Source of the DNA: Sphingomonas sp. Leaf67
GTDB taxonomy: Bacteria; Pseudomonadota; Alphaproteobacteria; Sphingomonadales; Sphingomonadaceae
Direction: 5' to 3'
Length of the DNA stretch: 64,000 nucleotides
Assembly: GCF_001421965.1 (NCBI RefSeq)
Contig: NZ_LMLP01000024.1
Coordinates: forward strand, 62,001-126,000
Made by a program: the position numbers and the translations under genes. The notes beneath the pieces were generated by a model that was not told where the DNA came from, did no database searches, and saw only the letters and a program-made list of their open reading frames with translations. Positions 33,186 through 44,210 of this stretch are shown here, in pieces. Numbering within the stretch: the stretch's first letter is position 1; every line of letters starts with the position of its first letter.

Positions 33186-35354
33186 CTACATTCCGGCCAA
33201 CAGCTTGTCGACGGTGATCGGATAGTCGCGCACCCGGACGCCGCACGCATTGTAGACGGCGTTGGCCACCGCCGCGCCGACGCCGCAGATGCCGAGTTCG
33301 CCAACCCCCTTCGCCTTCATCGGCGACGACAGCGGGTCCTCTTCGTCGAGGAAGACGATGTCCTGATGCGGAATATCGGCATGGGTCGGCACATGATATT
33401 CGGCCATGTCGTGATTGATGAACCCGCCGAGCCGGGCGTCGATCACCAGTTCCTCGGTCAGGGCAGCGCCGACGCCCATCGTCATCGCGCCCAGTATCTG
33501 GCTGCGCGCCGATTTGGGGTTGAGGATGCGTCCGGCACCGAACACGCCCAGCATTCGCCGCACCCGGATTTCGGCGGTATCGGCGTCGACCGCGACTTCG
33601 GCGAAATGCGCGCCGAAGGTTGCCTGCACGTATTTTTTGGTCAGGTTGCCGAACTCGATCCGGTCCTCGACCTCGATCCCCTGCCCGCCCGCGGCCTCGC
33701 CCAGCGTCACCGACTTGTTGCCCGACCACACCCGGCCATCGGAAAAGCGGGCGGTGACGGCTTCGAAACCTGCCGCTTCGGCGATCCGGTCGCGCAGGCC
33801 TATACATGCGGCATAGACGCCGGCGGTCGAGCTGTTCGCGCCGAATTGTCCGCCCGATCCGGCGGAGATCGGAAAGCTGGATTCACCCAGCCGGACGGTC
33901 ACCTGATCGAGGTCGACGCCCAGCATTTCGGCAGCGGTCTGGGCAAGGATCGTGTAGCTGCCGGTGCCGATGTCGGTCATGTCGGTGGTCACGGTCACGT
34001 GTCCGGAACCATCTACACCGACGCGCGCCGCCGATTTCAGCACGATATTGCCGCGATAGGCCGCTGCCATGCCCATGCCGATCCGCCAGCGACCATCGCG
34101 CCGCGCGCCCGGCGTCGGAACCCTCGCGCTCCAGCCGAAACGCTCGGCCCCTTCGCGCAGGCACCCGACCAAATCGCGGTGCGAGAAGCGGCGTTCGGGA
34201 TTTTCGGGATCGACCTGCGTATCGTTCAGGATGCGCAACTCGACGGGATCGATGCCCAGCTTTTCCGCCAGTTCGTCCATCGCCGCTTCGATCGCCATCA
34301 TGCCCACCGCTTCGCCGGGCGCGCGCATGGCGTTGGATTCGGGCAGGTTGAGCGTCGCCAGCCATTCGTCGACCCGACGGTTCGGCGCGGCATAGAGCTG
34401 TCGGGTCTGCGCGCCCGCCCCTTCGGGACTGCCGCCATCGACGTCGCCCGACCAGCTTTCGTGCCCGATCGCGGTCAGCCGCCCCTCACGCGTCGCGCCC
34501 AGCCGCACACGCTGGATCGTCGCCGACCGGTGCGGAGTATTGTTGAACATCTGCGGCCGGGTCAGCACCACCTTCACCGCCCGCCCCACCTGCCGCGCCG
34601 CGACCGCCGCCAGCACCGCATCGGCGCGGACCCACAGCTTGCCGCCGAACCCGCCGCCGATATGGTGCGCGACGATCCGCACCTTCTCCTTCGGCATGGC
34701 GAGCACCTTGGCCATATCACGCGCGGCCCAGTCGACCATCTGGTTCGCGGTCCACAGCGTCAGTTCGTCGCCGTCCCACGCCGCGATCGTCGCATGCGGC
34801 TCCATCATCGCATGGGCGTGATCGGGGGTGGTGTAGGTCGCATCGACCTGCACCGCGGCATCGGCGAAGGCGCGATCGAAATCGCCATGTTCGTTCGACG
34901 AATGTCGCGTGGCGGCGTCCTTTGCCGCGACGAGGTCGAACATCCCGTCATCGGCGGCATAGTCGATCCGGATCAGCCGGGCGGCGGCGCGCGCCGTTTC
35001 GAAGCTGTCCGCCACGACCAGCGCCGCCGCCTGCCCGAACTGATCGACCTGCGGGCCGGCGAGCATCGGCACCTTGTGATCGTCGCCACGCGCCAGCGGC
35101 CCGGCATTCTCGTGCGTCACCACCGCCAGCACGCCGGGCGCGGACAGCGCAGCGGCGGCGTCGATCGCCACGATCCGTCCGCTGGCGATCGTCGTCGTGA
35201 CGATCATCCCATAGACCATGCCGGTCGCCGAAAATTCGGCGGCATAGGTCGCACGGCCGGTGACCTTCAGCGGCCCTTCGATCCGATCGGTCGGACGGCC
35301 CAGAACCCGCATGGTATCGGTCGGATTCGGTCCGGCGGCTTGGGTGAACTTCAT
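33186..35354 (-). CDS. molybdopterin-binding subunit of a xanthine dehydrogenase-family oxidase, no partner subunits nearby
   Basis: Catalytic large subunit of the aldehyde/xanthine oxidase family, 722 residues, closest in layout to PaoC. Cofactor-binding HHIGGGFGGKLW near residue 220 and the catalytic glutamate in GVGELGICGVGAA near residue 690 are present, as is 'MRAPGEAVGMMAIEAAMDELAEKLG'. Such enzymes need a 2Fe-2S subunit and an FAD subunit, but neither is adjacent; a complete set lies at 54-58 kb. It starts 10 bases after mutL ends, so it appears to be co-transcribed with mutL. Start ATG ending at 35354 (MKFTQAAG). Confidence 0.9.
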   Translation of the reverse strand: MKFTQAAGPNPTDTMRVLGRPTDRIEGPLKVTGRATYAAEFSATGMVYGMIVTTTIASGRIVAIDAAAALSAPGVLAVVTHENAGPLARGDDHKVPMLAGPQVDQFGQAAALVVADSFETARAAARLIRIDYAADDGMFDLVAAKDAATRHSSNEHGDFDRAFADAAVQVDATYTTPDHAHAMMEPHATIAAWDGDELTLWTANQMVDWAARDMAKVLAMPKEKVRIVAHHIGGGFGGKLWVRADAVLAAVAARQVGRAVKVVLTRPQMFNNTPHRSATIQRVRLGATREGRLTAIGHESWSGDVDGGSPEGAGAQTRQLYAAPNRRVDEWLATLNLPESNAMRAPGEAVGMMAIEAAMDELAEKLGIDPVELRILNDTQVDPENPERRFSHRDLVGCLREGAERFGWSARVPTPGARRDGRWRIGMGMAAAYRGNIVLKSAARVGVDGSGHVTVTTDMTDIGTGSYTILAQTAAEMLGVDLDQVTVRLGESSFPISAGSGGQFGANSSTAGVYAACIGLRDRIAEAAGFEAVTARFSDGRVWSGNKSVTLGEAAGGQGIEVEDRIEFGNLTKKYVQATFGAHFAEVAVDADTAEIRVRRMLGVFGAGRILNPKSARSQILGAMTMGVGAALTEELVIDARLGGFINHDMAEYHVPTHADIPHQDIVFLDEEDPLSSPMKAKGVGELGICGVGAAVANAVYNACGVRVRDYPITVDKLLAGM

Positions 35355-35364
35355 GACTTGCTTC

Positions 35365-37140
35365 CTATTTCCGGCCGAACAGCTTTTCGATATCGCCATG
35401 CGCCAGCTTGATCCAGGTCGGGCGACCATGGTTGCACTGGCCCGAATGTGGCGTGACTTCCATTTCGCGCAACAGCGCGTTCATCTCGACCACCGACAAC
35501 ACCCGCCCGGCCCGCACCGATCCATGGCAGGCCATCGTCGCCGCGACATGGTCGATGCGTTCCTTCAGCGACAGCGCCGCGTCGTGCGCACGGATTTCGT
35601 CGGCCAGATCGGTGACGAGGCCGAGGACATCGCCCTGCCCCAGCACCGCCGGGACGGCACGCACCAGCATCGCGCGCGGCCCGAACCGTTCGAGTTCAAG
35701 GCCGAATTCCGTCAGTTCGCCGGCCTTGTCCTCCAGCGCGTCGCAGGCGAACTCGTCCAGTTCGACCACTTCGGGGATCAGCAGCGCCTGTCGCGCGACC
35801 CCGCCCGTGGCCAGCGCGGCGCGCATCCGTTCCAGCACCAGCCGTTCATGCGCGGCATGCTGATCGACAAGCACGAGCCCGTCCTCGGCCTCGGCAACGA
35901 TATAGGTCCGCGCAACCTGTCCGCGGGCAGCGCCCAGCGGGAATTGCGTCGCGGCGGGCGGTGGTTCGGTGGCGACCTCCGCGCGGGCCTGCGGCGGCGG
36001 TGCGAAGAAGGTCGGGCGACGTTCGTTGAACGCGAACCCCGACGCTATGGTCGCCTCGGCCAACGGAGGCAGCGGCAATACGGACGGGACGGCAGGTGCG
36101 ATCGGTTCCGACGTCCATGCCGCCATCGCTTCCTCGGCGGGGCGCTGCGCCGCACGAAAGCCGGCCTCGTCGAGCGCCCGGCGCAGGCCACCGACGATCA
36201 GGCCGCGCGCGGCCGCCGGGTCGCGGAAACGCACCTCGGTCTTGGCGGGATGGACGTTCACGTCGATCAGGTCGGGATCGACGTCGAGGAACAACGCGAC
36301 CACCGCGTGCCGATCGCGCGCCAGCATTTCGGCATAGGCACCGCGCACCGCCCCCGACAGCAGCCGATCCTTTACCGGGCGGCCGTTGACGAACAGATAT
36401 TGATGATCGGCCACGCCGCGGTGAAAGGTCGGCAGCCCGGCGACGCCGCCCAGACGCATCCCCTCACGCGCCCAGTCCAGTCCGACCGAATTGGCGGCGA
36501 GCGCCCGGTCGGTCAGCGCCGCAACGCGTTCGGGCCGCGACTCGCCGGCCTGCACGCCCAGCACCCGCCGGCCATCATGTTCGAGGGTGAAGGCGATGTC
36601 GGGGCGCGCCATCGCCAGTCGCCGGACCTGATCGACGCATGCGGCGAATTCCGACCGGGCGGAGCGCAGAAACTTGCGCCGCGCCGGCACGCGGGCGAAC
36701 AGCCCTTCCACCCGGATGCGGGTGCCCGGCGGCACGGCGGCGGGGCGATCGTCGACCACCTCGCCATTGTCGACGGTGCGCAGCCAGCCCTCCGCCCCCG
36801 CCGGTCTGCTCTCGATCGACAGCCGGGCGACGCTGGCGATCGACGGCAGCGCCTCGCCCCTAAACCCCAGGGTCGTGACCGCTTCGATCCGGTCGTCGGG
36901 CAGTTTCGAGGTGGCATGGCGTTCGAGCGCCAGCGCCATATCGGCCGGTCCCATGCCACAGCCGTCGTCGGCAACCTCGATCAGGTCGATGCCGCCACCA
37001 GCCAGGCGAACCGATATCCGGGTCGCCCCGGCATCGATCGCGTTCTCGACCAGTTCTTTCAGCGCGGAAGCAGGGCGTTCCACCACTTCCCCGGCGGCGA
37101 TGCGGTTGACGAGATGCTCGGGGAGACGGCGTATTGACAT
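35365..37140 (-). CDS. mutL: DNA mismatch repair protein MutL
   Basis: Couples MutS recognition to strand incision. The N-terminal GHKL ATPase shows LVENAIDAGATRI, DDGCGM and TLGFRGEALPSI; the middle linker is Pro/Ala-rich (about residues 330-410); the C-terminal domain carries the endonuclease motif DQHAAHERLVLE (about 423-434), with ACHGSVRAGR and CNHGRPTW later. Having the DQHA(X)2E(X)4E motif means this MutL should nick DNA itself, in keeping with lineages without MutH. 591 residues; start ATG ending at 37140 (MSIRRLPEHLVNRIAAGEV). Divergent from mreB by 140 bases. Confidence 0.96.
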   Translation of the reverse strand: MSIRRLPEHLVNRIAAGEVVERPASALKELVENAIDAGATRISVRLAGGGIDLIEVADDGCGMGPADMALALERHATSKLPDDRIEAVTTLGFRGEALPSIASVARLSIESRPAGAEGWLRTVDNGEVVDDRPAAVPPGTRIRVEGLFARVPARRKFLRSARSEFAACVDQVRRLAMARPDIAFTLEHDGRRVLGVQAGESRPERVAALTDRALAANSVGLDWAREGMRLGGVAGLPTFHRGVADHQYLFVNGRPVKDRLLSGAVRGAYAEMLARDRHAVVALFLDVDPDLIDVNVHPAKTEVRFRDPAAARGLIVGGLRRALDEAGFRAAQRPAEEAMAAWTSEPIAPAVPSVLPLPPLAEATIASGFAFNERRPTFFAPPPQARAEVATEPPPAATQFPLGAARGQVARTYIVAEAEDGLVLVDQHAAHERLVLERMRAALATGGVARQALLIPEVVELDEFACDALEDKAGELTEFGLELERFGPRAMLVRAVPAVLGQGDVLGLVTDLADEIRAHDAALSLKERIDHVAATMACHGSVRAGRVLSVVEMNALLREMEVTPHSGQCNHGRPTWIKLAHGDIEKLFGRK

Positions 37141-37280
37141 GGAGATCGCTCTAGCCCAAGCGGCCTCATCCCGCGACCTGGAACTGCCATCGTGCAACCG
37201 ATCGGATAGCCGATCGGACGGGTCGAGGTACAAGCTGCGAACCGCCGCGTCGGGACACGCGGGCAACGACGGAAGTATCG

Positions 37281-38324
37281 ATGGCCTTCTTCTCGCGTTT
37301 CTTCAAGTTCATGTCGCACGACATGGCGATCGACCTGGGTACCGCCAATACGGTGGTATATCTGCGCGGTCGCGGGGTCGTGCTGAACGAACCGTCGGTG
37401 GTGGCGGTCGAAACGCTCAACGGCGTCAAGCGGGTGAAGGCGGTCGGCGACGACGCCAAGCTGATGATGGGCAAGACCCCCGGTTCGATCGAGGCGATTC
37501 GCCCGTTGCGCGACGGCGTGATCGCCGACATCGATGTCGCCGAACAGATGATCAAGCATTTCATCCAGAAGGTGCATGGCCAGCGCCGCTTCATCCGCTG
37601 GCCGCAGATCGTGATCTGCGTGCCGTCGGGTTCGACCAGCGTCGAACGCCGCGCGATCCGCGATGCCGCGTCGAACGCCGGTGCATCGCAGGTATGGCTG
37701 ATCGAGGAGCCGATGGCCGCCGCGATTGGTGCCGACATGCCGGTGACCGAGCCGATCGGGTCGATGGTCGTCGACATCGGCGGCGGCACGACCGAAGTCG
37801 CCGTTCTGTCGCTGCGCGGGCTCGCCTATTCCACGTCGGTTCGCGTCGGCGGCGACAAGATGGACGAAGCGATCGTCAGCTATGTCCGACGCAACCATAA
37901 TCTGCTGATCGGTGAAGCCACGGCCGAGCGGATCAAGCAGGAAGTCGGCACGGCCAAGCCGCCGGCGGACGGCATCGGCACGCTGATCTACATCAAGGGC
38001 CGCGACCTGGTGAACGGCGTGCCAAAGGAAATCCAGATCAACCAGGGCCAGATCGCCGAGGCGCTGTCCGAACCGGTCGCCGCGATCGTCGAAGGCGTTC
38101 GGATCGCACTGGAAAACACTGCGCCAGAGCTGGCCGCCGATATCGTCGATCAGGGTATCGTGCTGACCGGTGGAGGCGCGCTGTTGCAGGGGATCGATGA
38201 GGTACTGCGCGACGAGACCGGCCTGCCGGTGACGGTCGCCGAAGACCCGCTGACCTGCGTCGCGCTCGGCACCGGGCGTGCGCTCGAGGATCCGATCTAC
38301 AAGGGCGTCCTGCTCGCCGTTTGA
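37281..38324 (+). CDS. mreB: rod-shape actin homologue MreB
   Basis: Filament-forming ATPase that guides the cell-wall elongation complex. Actin-fold phosphate loops are plain: DMAIDLGTANTVVY near residue 15, MVVDIGGGTTEVAVLSL near 162 and LTGGGALLQGIDEVL near 293. Length 347 residues is typical. It heads the operon mreB-mreC-mreD-mrdA-rodA. GACGGAAG lies shortly before the ATG. Confidence 0.97.
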   Translation: MAFFSRFFKFMSHDMAIDLGTANTVVYLRGRGVVLNEPSVVAVETLNGVKRVKAVGDDAKLMMGKTPGSIEAIRPLRDGVIADIDVAEQMIKHFIQKVHGQRRFIRWPQIVICVPSGSTSVERRAIRDAASNAGASQVWLIEEPMAAAIGADMPVTEPIGSMVVDIGGGTTEVAVLSLRGLAYSTSVRVGGDKMDEAIVSYVRRNHNLLIGEATAERIKQEVGTAKPPADGIGTLIYIKGRDLVNGVPKEIQINQGQIAEALSEPVAAIVEGVRIALENTAPELAADIVDQGIVLTGGGALLQGIDEVLRDETGLPVTVAEDPLTCVALGTGRALEDPIYKGVLLAV

Positions 38325-38341
38325 TAGAGGGGTCGGGGAGC

Positions 38342-39255
<914 letters not shown>

Positions 39256-39259
<4 letters not shown>

Positions 39260-39756
39260 AGCTGCTGGGGCCCGACGACGATCGCAACGATCGCGTCCTG
39301 ACACGCAAGGCGGTCATCAGCATTCTCGCCGGATCGTTGATGACGCTGATCCCCGTTGTCGCATCGGTGCCGTTCCTGCCGCCGTTCGGGCTGTTGATGT
39401 TCCTTGGCTGGCGGCTGTTCCGGCCCGGCGCTCTGCCGGTCTGGGCAGCGGCACCGCTTGGCCTGTTCGACGATCTGGTCAGCGGACAGCCGCTGGGCAG
39501 CGCGGCGCTGATGTGGCAGATATGTTCGCTGATGCTCGATCTGGTCGATACACGGCTGGTGACGCGGGATTTCTGGCAGGACTGGCTGCTGGCGGGCGGA
39601 TCGATCGCGCTGTGCCTGATGGCGGGGCGGATCTTCGCCAGCCGGCTTTCGGCGCAGGTCGATACGGCGTTGGTGTTTCAGATCGTGGTGTCGGTGGCGT
39701 TGTTTCCGCTGGCCACGCGGCTATGTACGGCACTTGCGGGCCGTGAGGATGAATGA
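39256..39756 (+). CDS. mreD: rod-shape membrane protein MreD
   Basis: Integral membrane member of the elongasome, 166 residues with about five hydrophobic segments (for example VISILAGSLMTLIPVVASVPFLP and LLAGGSIALCLMAGRIF). The family is poorly conserved, and identification depends mainly on position between mreC and mrdA with ATGA overlaps on both sides. Confidence 0.9.
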
Positions 39757-41789
39757 GCAGGATCGTCACCGAAGCCGCACAGGCGTTCAGCTTCTCCCGG
39801 CGGGCGATGGTGCTGGGCGGCGCGCAGGCGGCGGTCGGTGTCGTGCTGGCCGGGCGGATGGCGTGGCTGTCGGTCGCCGAGAACGAGCGCTATAACCTCC
39901 TCGCCGAAAGCAACCGCGTCAACCTGACCATGATCCCGCCGCGCCGCGGGTGGATCATCGACCGGCACGGTGCGCCGATCGCCAACAACCGCACCGACTT
40001 CCGCGTCGACCTGATCCCCGACCGGATGGAGGATGGCGACCGTGTGCTCGGCGAGTTGCGGCAATTGCTGGCGCTGACCGCCGAAGACATGGCGCGCATC
40101 CAGACCGACCTGAAGCGCGCCGGCAATTTCACGCCCGTGCAGGTCGCCGAAAATCTCGACTGGGAACGCTTCGCGGCGGTCAGCGTCCGCCTGCCCGAGC
40201 TGCCGGGCGTGCAGCCGACGCGGGGGTTTTCGCGCAGCTATCCGCCGGGGGCCGCCGTCGCGCACCTGACCGGCTATGTGGGTGCCGCGACCGCCGAGCA
40301 GTTCAAGCAGGCGCGCGATCCGTTGATGGTGACACCGGGGTTCAAGCTCGGCAAGGATGGCCTTGAAAAGACGCTCGAATCCGACCTGCGCGGTGCCGCC
40401 GGTGCCAAGCGGGTCGAGGTTACGGCGCGCGGCCAGATCGTCCGCGAACTCGAAACCCGTCCCGACAAGCAGGGCAAGAACGTCCGGCTGACCATCGATC
40501 TGGGGCTCCAGGAATATGCGGCGCGGCGGCTGGGTCCCAACTCCGGATCGGCGGTGGTGATGGACGCGGTGACCGGCGACGTGCTGGCGATGGTGTCGAT
40601 GCCGGCCTATGATCCCAACAGCTTTTCCGACGGCATCGGGCGGCTCGAATGGAAGATGTTGTCGAGCGACGACCATATTCCGTTGATGAACAAGACGTTG
40701 CAGGGCCTGTATCCGCCGGGGTCGACGGTCAAGCCGATGCACGCGCTGGCGATCCTGCGCGCGGGGATCGATCCGCATCGCCGGGTGAACTGTTCGGGCG
40801 TGCTGCAGGTCGGCACCGGCCGATTCCACTGCCACAAGCGCGGCGGCCACGGCCCGCTCGACATGGTCGGTGCGGTCGCGCAGAGCTGCGACATCTATTT
40901 CTACACCATGGCGCGCGAGCTGGGGTACGACAATTTCGCGCCCACCGTCCGCGCGATGGGGTTGGGGCAGGAATATGAACTGCCCTTTCAGTCGCAACGC
41001 TATGGGACCGTGCCAGATAGCGCTTGGAAGTACCGAAAATACAAGCAGAAGTGGACTGTTGCGGACTCGGTCAACGCGTCGATCGGACAGGGCTATGTGC
41101 TGACCAACCCGCTGCAACTGGCAGTGATGGCCGCCCGCATCGCCCAGGGGCGACGGGTCGTGCCCCGTTTGCTGCTCGACACGCCGCACCGGCCAGCGCC
41201 ATCGATGAACATTGATCCGGCCATGCTGGAGACCGTGCACAAGGCGACATGGGCCGTCATCAACGGCGGTGGCACCGGCGGTCGTTCGCGATTTCAGGGA
41301 CTGCCCGGCATCGAGCTCGCAGGAAAGACCGGGACGGCGCAGGTCCGCCGCATCACCATGGCCGAGCGGCGCACCGGTGTGCTGGGGGATGGTGCCCTGC
41401 CGTTCAAGATGCGCGATCACTCGCTATTCATCGGCTACGCCCCCGCCAACGCACCACACTATGCGGTGTCGGTCGTGCTCGAACACTCCGGCCATATCTA
41501 TACCGCCGCGCCGATCGCCAGCGACATCCTGTCGTGGCTGTTCGACCGGGACAAGGCGATGGCCCGTCTCGAACCGCTCGAACGCGAATGGGGTGGTGAC
41601 ATCAACGCCCGCATGGCGACCCAATGGCGGAGTTTCGAGGCCGCACAACGCGTGCCGGTGCTGAGCGTCCCTGCGACGCCGGCGGATGTCGAGGGAGCGA
41701 CGACCAACGTCGTCGATTCCGCGGTCGCCAACCAGATCGAACCCGACCCTGCCGTCGCCCAGTCGAACGAAACCCGACGCACAGAATGA
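39753..41789 (+). CDS. mrdA: penicillin-binding protein 2, peptidoglycan transpeptidase
   Basis: Class B PBP that crosslinks peptidoglycan during side-wall growth, partner of RodA. An N-terminal membrane anchor (about residues 15-40) is followed by the pedestal domain (to about 240) and the transpeptidase domain with the active serine in PPGSTVKPM near residue 327, the SxN-region SVNASIGQG near 435 and the KTG motif LAGKTGTAQV near 525. Length 678 residues, with a poorly conserved tail of about 60 residues. Overlaps mreD and rodA by four bases each. Confidence 0.96.
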   Translation: MSRIVTEAAQAFSFSRRAMVLGGAQAAVGVVLAGRMAWLSVAENERYNLLAESNRVNLTMIPPRRGWIIDRHGAPIANNRTDFRVDLIPDRMEDGDRVLGELRQLLALTAEDMARIQTDLKRAGNFTPVQVAENLDWERFAAVSVRLPELPGVQPTRGFSRSYPPGAAVAHLTGYVGAATAEQFKQARDPLMVTPGFKLGKDGLEKTLESDLRGAAGAKRVEVTARGQIVRELETRPDKQGKNVRLTIDLGLQEYAARRLGPNSGSAVVMDAVTGDVLAMVSMPAYDPNSFSDGIGRLEWKMLSSDDHIPLMNKTLQGLYPPGSTVKPMHALAILRAGIDPHRRVNCSGVLQVGTGRFHCHKRGGHGPLDMVGAVAQSCDIYFYTMARELGYDNFAPTVRAMGLGQEYELPFQSQRYGTVPDSAWKYRKYKQKWTVADSVNASIGQGYVLTNPLQLAVMAARIAQGRRVVPRLLLDTPHRPAPSMNIDPAMLETVHKATWAVINGGGTGGRSRFQGLPGIELAGKTGTAQVRRITMAERRTGVLGDGALPFKMRDHSLFIGYAPANAPHYAVSVVLEHSGHIYTAAPIASDILSWLFDRDKAMARLEPLEREWGGDINARMATQWRSFEAAQRVPVLSVPATPADVEGATTNVVDSAVANQIEPDPAVAQSNETRRTE

Positions 41790-42922
41790 AACGCCTCAAC
41801 CAAACGACCTCGCACGGGCTGGGCTTCGTCCCCGCCCCGCTAGCGCAATTGCCGTGGCGGGTGCTGTTCCTGCTGCTGGCGATCGGTGGCTTCGGACTGG
41901 TCGTGCTGTTCTCGGCGGCCGGCGGCAGCGTCCAGCCATGGGCGTCGCGACAGGGGATCGCCTTCGCCATCTTCCTGCTGCTCGCGATCGGTATCTCGCG
42001 CATCCGCCTGACCTTCTGGCGCGACCTCGCGCTGCCGGCCTATGCCGTCATTACGGTCCTGTTGATCCTGGTGGAATTGGCCGGGGCGGTGCGTGGCGGA
42101 TCGCAGCGCTGGCTCGATCTCGGCTTCATACGGGTTCAGCCGTCCGAATTCATGAAGCCGGCGATCGTGCTGGCGCTGGCGCGCTTCTACGAATTGCTGC
42201 CGGCAGGCGAGATCCGACGGTTCAGCGCGGTGTGGCCGGCGGCGGCGATGCTGGGTATTCCGGTGGTGCTGGTGATGCTGCAACCCGATCTTGGCACCGC
42301 GCTGATGATCACCGCGGGCGGCCTGACCGTCATGTTCCTTGCCGGACTGCCGATCCGGTTGTTCGTCGGCGGTGCGCTGGGGCTGGCGATCGCGGCGCCG
42401 CTCGCCTTCCATTTCCTGCTGCACGAATATCAGCGCAACCGCGTCCTGATCTTCCTCGACCCCGAAAGCGACCCGCTCGGCACCGGCTATCATATCAGCC
42501 AGTCGAAGATCGCGATCGGATCGGGCGGGATTTTCGGCAAGGGGTTCCTGAACGGCACGCAAAGCCATCTCGACTATCTGCCCGAGGGGCATACCGATTT
42601 CGTGTTCGCGACGATGGCGGAGGAATGGGGGCTGATCGGTGGCGTATTCTTGATCACGGCGTTCATCCTGCTGGTCCGGTGGGGCGTCAGCGTGGGCGTG
42701 CGGGCGGAGGGTCGGTTTTCGAAGCTGGTCGCGGGCGGGCTGGCGACGACCATCTTCTTTTATGTCGCCATCAACCTGATGATGGTGATGGGGCTGGCAC
42801 CCGTGGTCGGCATCCCCTTGCCGCTGGTCAGCTATGGCGGATCGGCCCAGATGACGGTGCTCGGCTGTATCGGCATCCTAATGGCGATCGACCGCGAGAA
42901 CCGCGAACGCGTCCGCTTCTGA
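41786..42922 (+). CDS. rodA: SEDS glycosyltransferase RodA
   Basis: Polytopic SEDS protein that polymerises lipid II into glycan strands with PBP2. About ten membrane helices can be seen in 378 residues; signature parts are GSQRWLDLGFIRVQPSEFMK, LVMLQPDLGTALM, 'NGTQSHLDYLPEGHTDFVFATMAEEWGLIGG' (quoted only in part by families) and GIPLPLVSYGGSAQMT. Start ATG 41786 lies in the mrdA stop. Last gene of the operon; tRNA-Lys genes follow after 114 bases. Confidence 0.95.
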   Translation: MKRLNQTTSHGLGFVPAPLAQLPWRVLFLLLAIGGFGLVVLFSAAGGSVQPWASRQGIAFAIFLLLAIGISRIRLTFWRDLALPAYAVITVLLILVELAGAVRGGSQRWLDLGFIRVQPSEFMKPAIVLALARFYELLPAGEIRRFSAVWPAAAMLGIPVVLVMLQPDLGTALMITAGGLTVMFLAGLPIRLFVGGALGLAIAAPLAFHFLLHEYQRNRVLIFLDPESDPLGTGYHISQSKIAIGSGGIFGKGFLNGTQSHLDYLPEGHTDFVFATMAEEWGLIGGVFLITAFILLVRWGVSVGVRAEGRFSKLVAGGLATTIFFYVAINLMMVMGLAPVVGIPLPLVSYGGSAQMTVLGCIGILMAIDRENRERVRF

Positions 42923-42953
42923 CGCTAATTTTCAGGCTGGCGAGAAATAGGGT

Positions 42954-42979
42954 TTGCATCGCCGGCAAGGTTCGCTAAA
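42954..42979 (+). promoter_or_regulatory. candidate promoter of the tRNA-Lys pair
   Basis: TTGCAT at 42954-42959 and GCTAAA at 42974-42979 (14-base spacer; CTAAAG gives 15) resemble -35 and -10 boxes, about 55-60 bases ahead of the first tRNA. The TTGCA core recurs before the tRNA-Ser half-copy at 22892. The short spacer lowers confidence. Confidence 0.35.
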
Positions 42980-43036
42980 GGCCCCGCTCCAACGGCGGAA
43001 CGGCCCTAAACCGATCCGCCCCATCGCGCAGGCGAC

Positions 43037-43112
<76 letters not shown>

Positions 43113-43123
43113 CCTGTCCGAAT

Positions 43124-43199
<76 letters not shown>

Positions 43200-43241
43200 G
43201 TTTTCGAAGCGGCACTGCCGTTCGCGTGCTATCATTGCACG

Positions 43242-44210
43242 ATGACCCGCCCCCAGATCCTGATGCCCGCCGCGCTGACGCCCCACGTCATCGCCGCGCT
43301 CGAAGAACGTTTCACGCTGCACCGGTTGTGGGAACAGGACGATCGCAACGCGTTTCTGGCGGCGGTCGGACCCGACATCGTCGGCATGGCGGTGACCACG
43401 CTTGCCGGGAAGATCGACGCAAGCTGGCTCGACCGGTTGCCCGCGCTGGAGATCATCGCCAGCTTCGGCGTGGGTTACGACAATATCGATGCCGATGTCG
43501 CCGCGGCGCGGGGCGTGTTGGTCACCAACACTCCCGGCGTCCTCGACGATGAAGTCGCCGACCTTGCCGTCGGGCTGCTGCTGGCGACGCTGCGGCGCAT
43601 TCCGCAGGCCGACCGGTTCGTGCGCGATAGGCGCTGGTCGTCCGGGACCTTCCCGCTTTCGCCGACGCTGCGCGGACGCCGGGTCGGCATCGTCGGGCTG
43701 GGAGCGATTGGCAAGACAATAGCGAAACGGATCGAGGCATTCGGCGTGCCGATCGCCTATCACGGACGTTCCCGTCAGGATGACGTGCCCTATCACTATT
43801 TCGACACCCCGGCGGCACTGGCGGCGGAGACGGACGTCGTCATCGTGATCGTGCCCGGCAATAGCGGAACCCGACACCTGATCAATAATGAGGTGCTTGC
43901 GGCGCTCGGCCCCGATGGCGTGCTGATCAATGTCGCACGCGGCGGCGTGGTCGACGAACAGGCGCTGGTGCAGGCGTTGCAGGCCGGCACGATCGGTGGC
44001 GCGGGACTGGACGTCTTCGAGGACGAGCCGAACGTACCCGATGCCCTGCTTGCCATGGAGAATGTGGTGTTGCTGCCGCATATCGGATCGGCGTCGGTCG
44101 CGACACGGGCGGCGATGGGGCAGCTGGTCGTCGACAATCTGATCGCGTGGTTCGACGGCGATCCTGCACGGACGCCGGTACCGGAGACCGCGGCGTTGAA
44201 CCGGCGTTAG
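43242..44210 (+). CDS. D-2-hydroxyacid dehydrogenase
   Basis: NAD(P)-dependent enzyme reducing 2-oxoacids such as glyoxylate or hydroxypyruvate, or oxidising D-2-hydroxyacids. The Rossmann loop is GRRVGIVGLGAIGKTIAKR near residue 148; catalytic residues are Arg in VARGGVVDE (about 233), Glu in DVFEDEPNV (about 262) and His in LLPHIGSAS (about 280). 322 residues, start ATG 43242 (MTRPQILMPAAL). The exact substrate cannot be told. Its stop overlaps the convergent psd stop. Confidence 0.92.
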   Translation: MTRPQILMPAALTPHVIAALEERFTLHRLWEQDDRNAFLAAVGPDIVGMAVTTLAGKIDASWLDRLPALEIIASFGVGYDNIDADVAAARGVLVTNTPGVLDDEVADLAVGLLLATLRRIPQADRFVRDRRWSSGTFPLSPTLRGRRVGIVGLGAIGKTIAKRIEAFGVPIAYHGRSRQDDVPYHYFDTPAALAAETDVVIVIVPGNSGTRHLINNEVLAALGPDGVLINVARGGVVDEQALVQALQAGTIGGAGLDVFEDEPNVPDALLAMENVVLLPHIGSASVATRAAMGQLVVDNLIAWFDGDPARTPVPETAALNRR

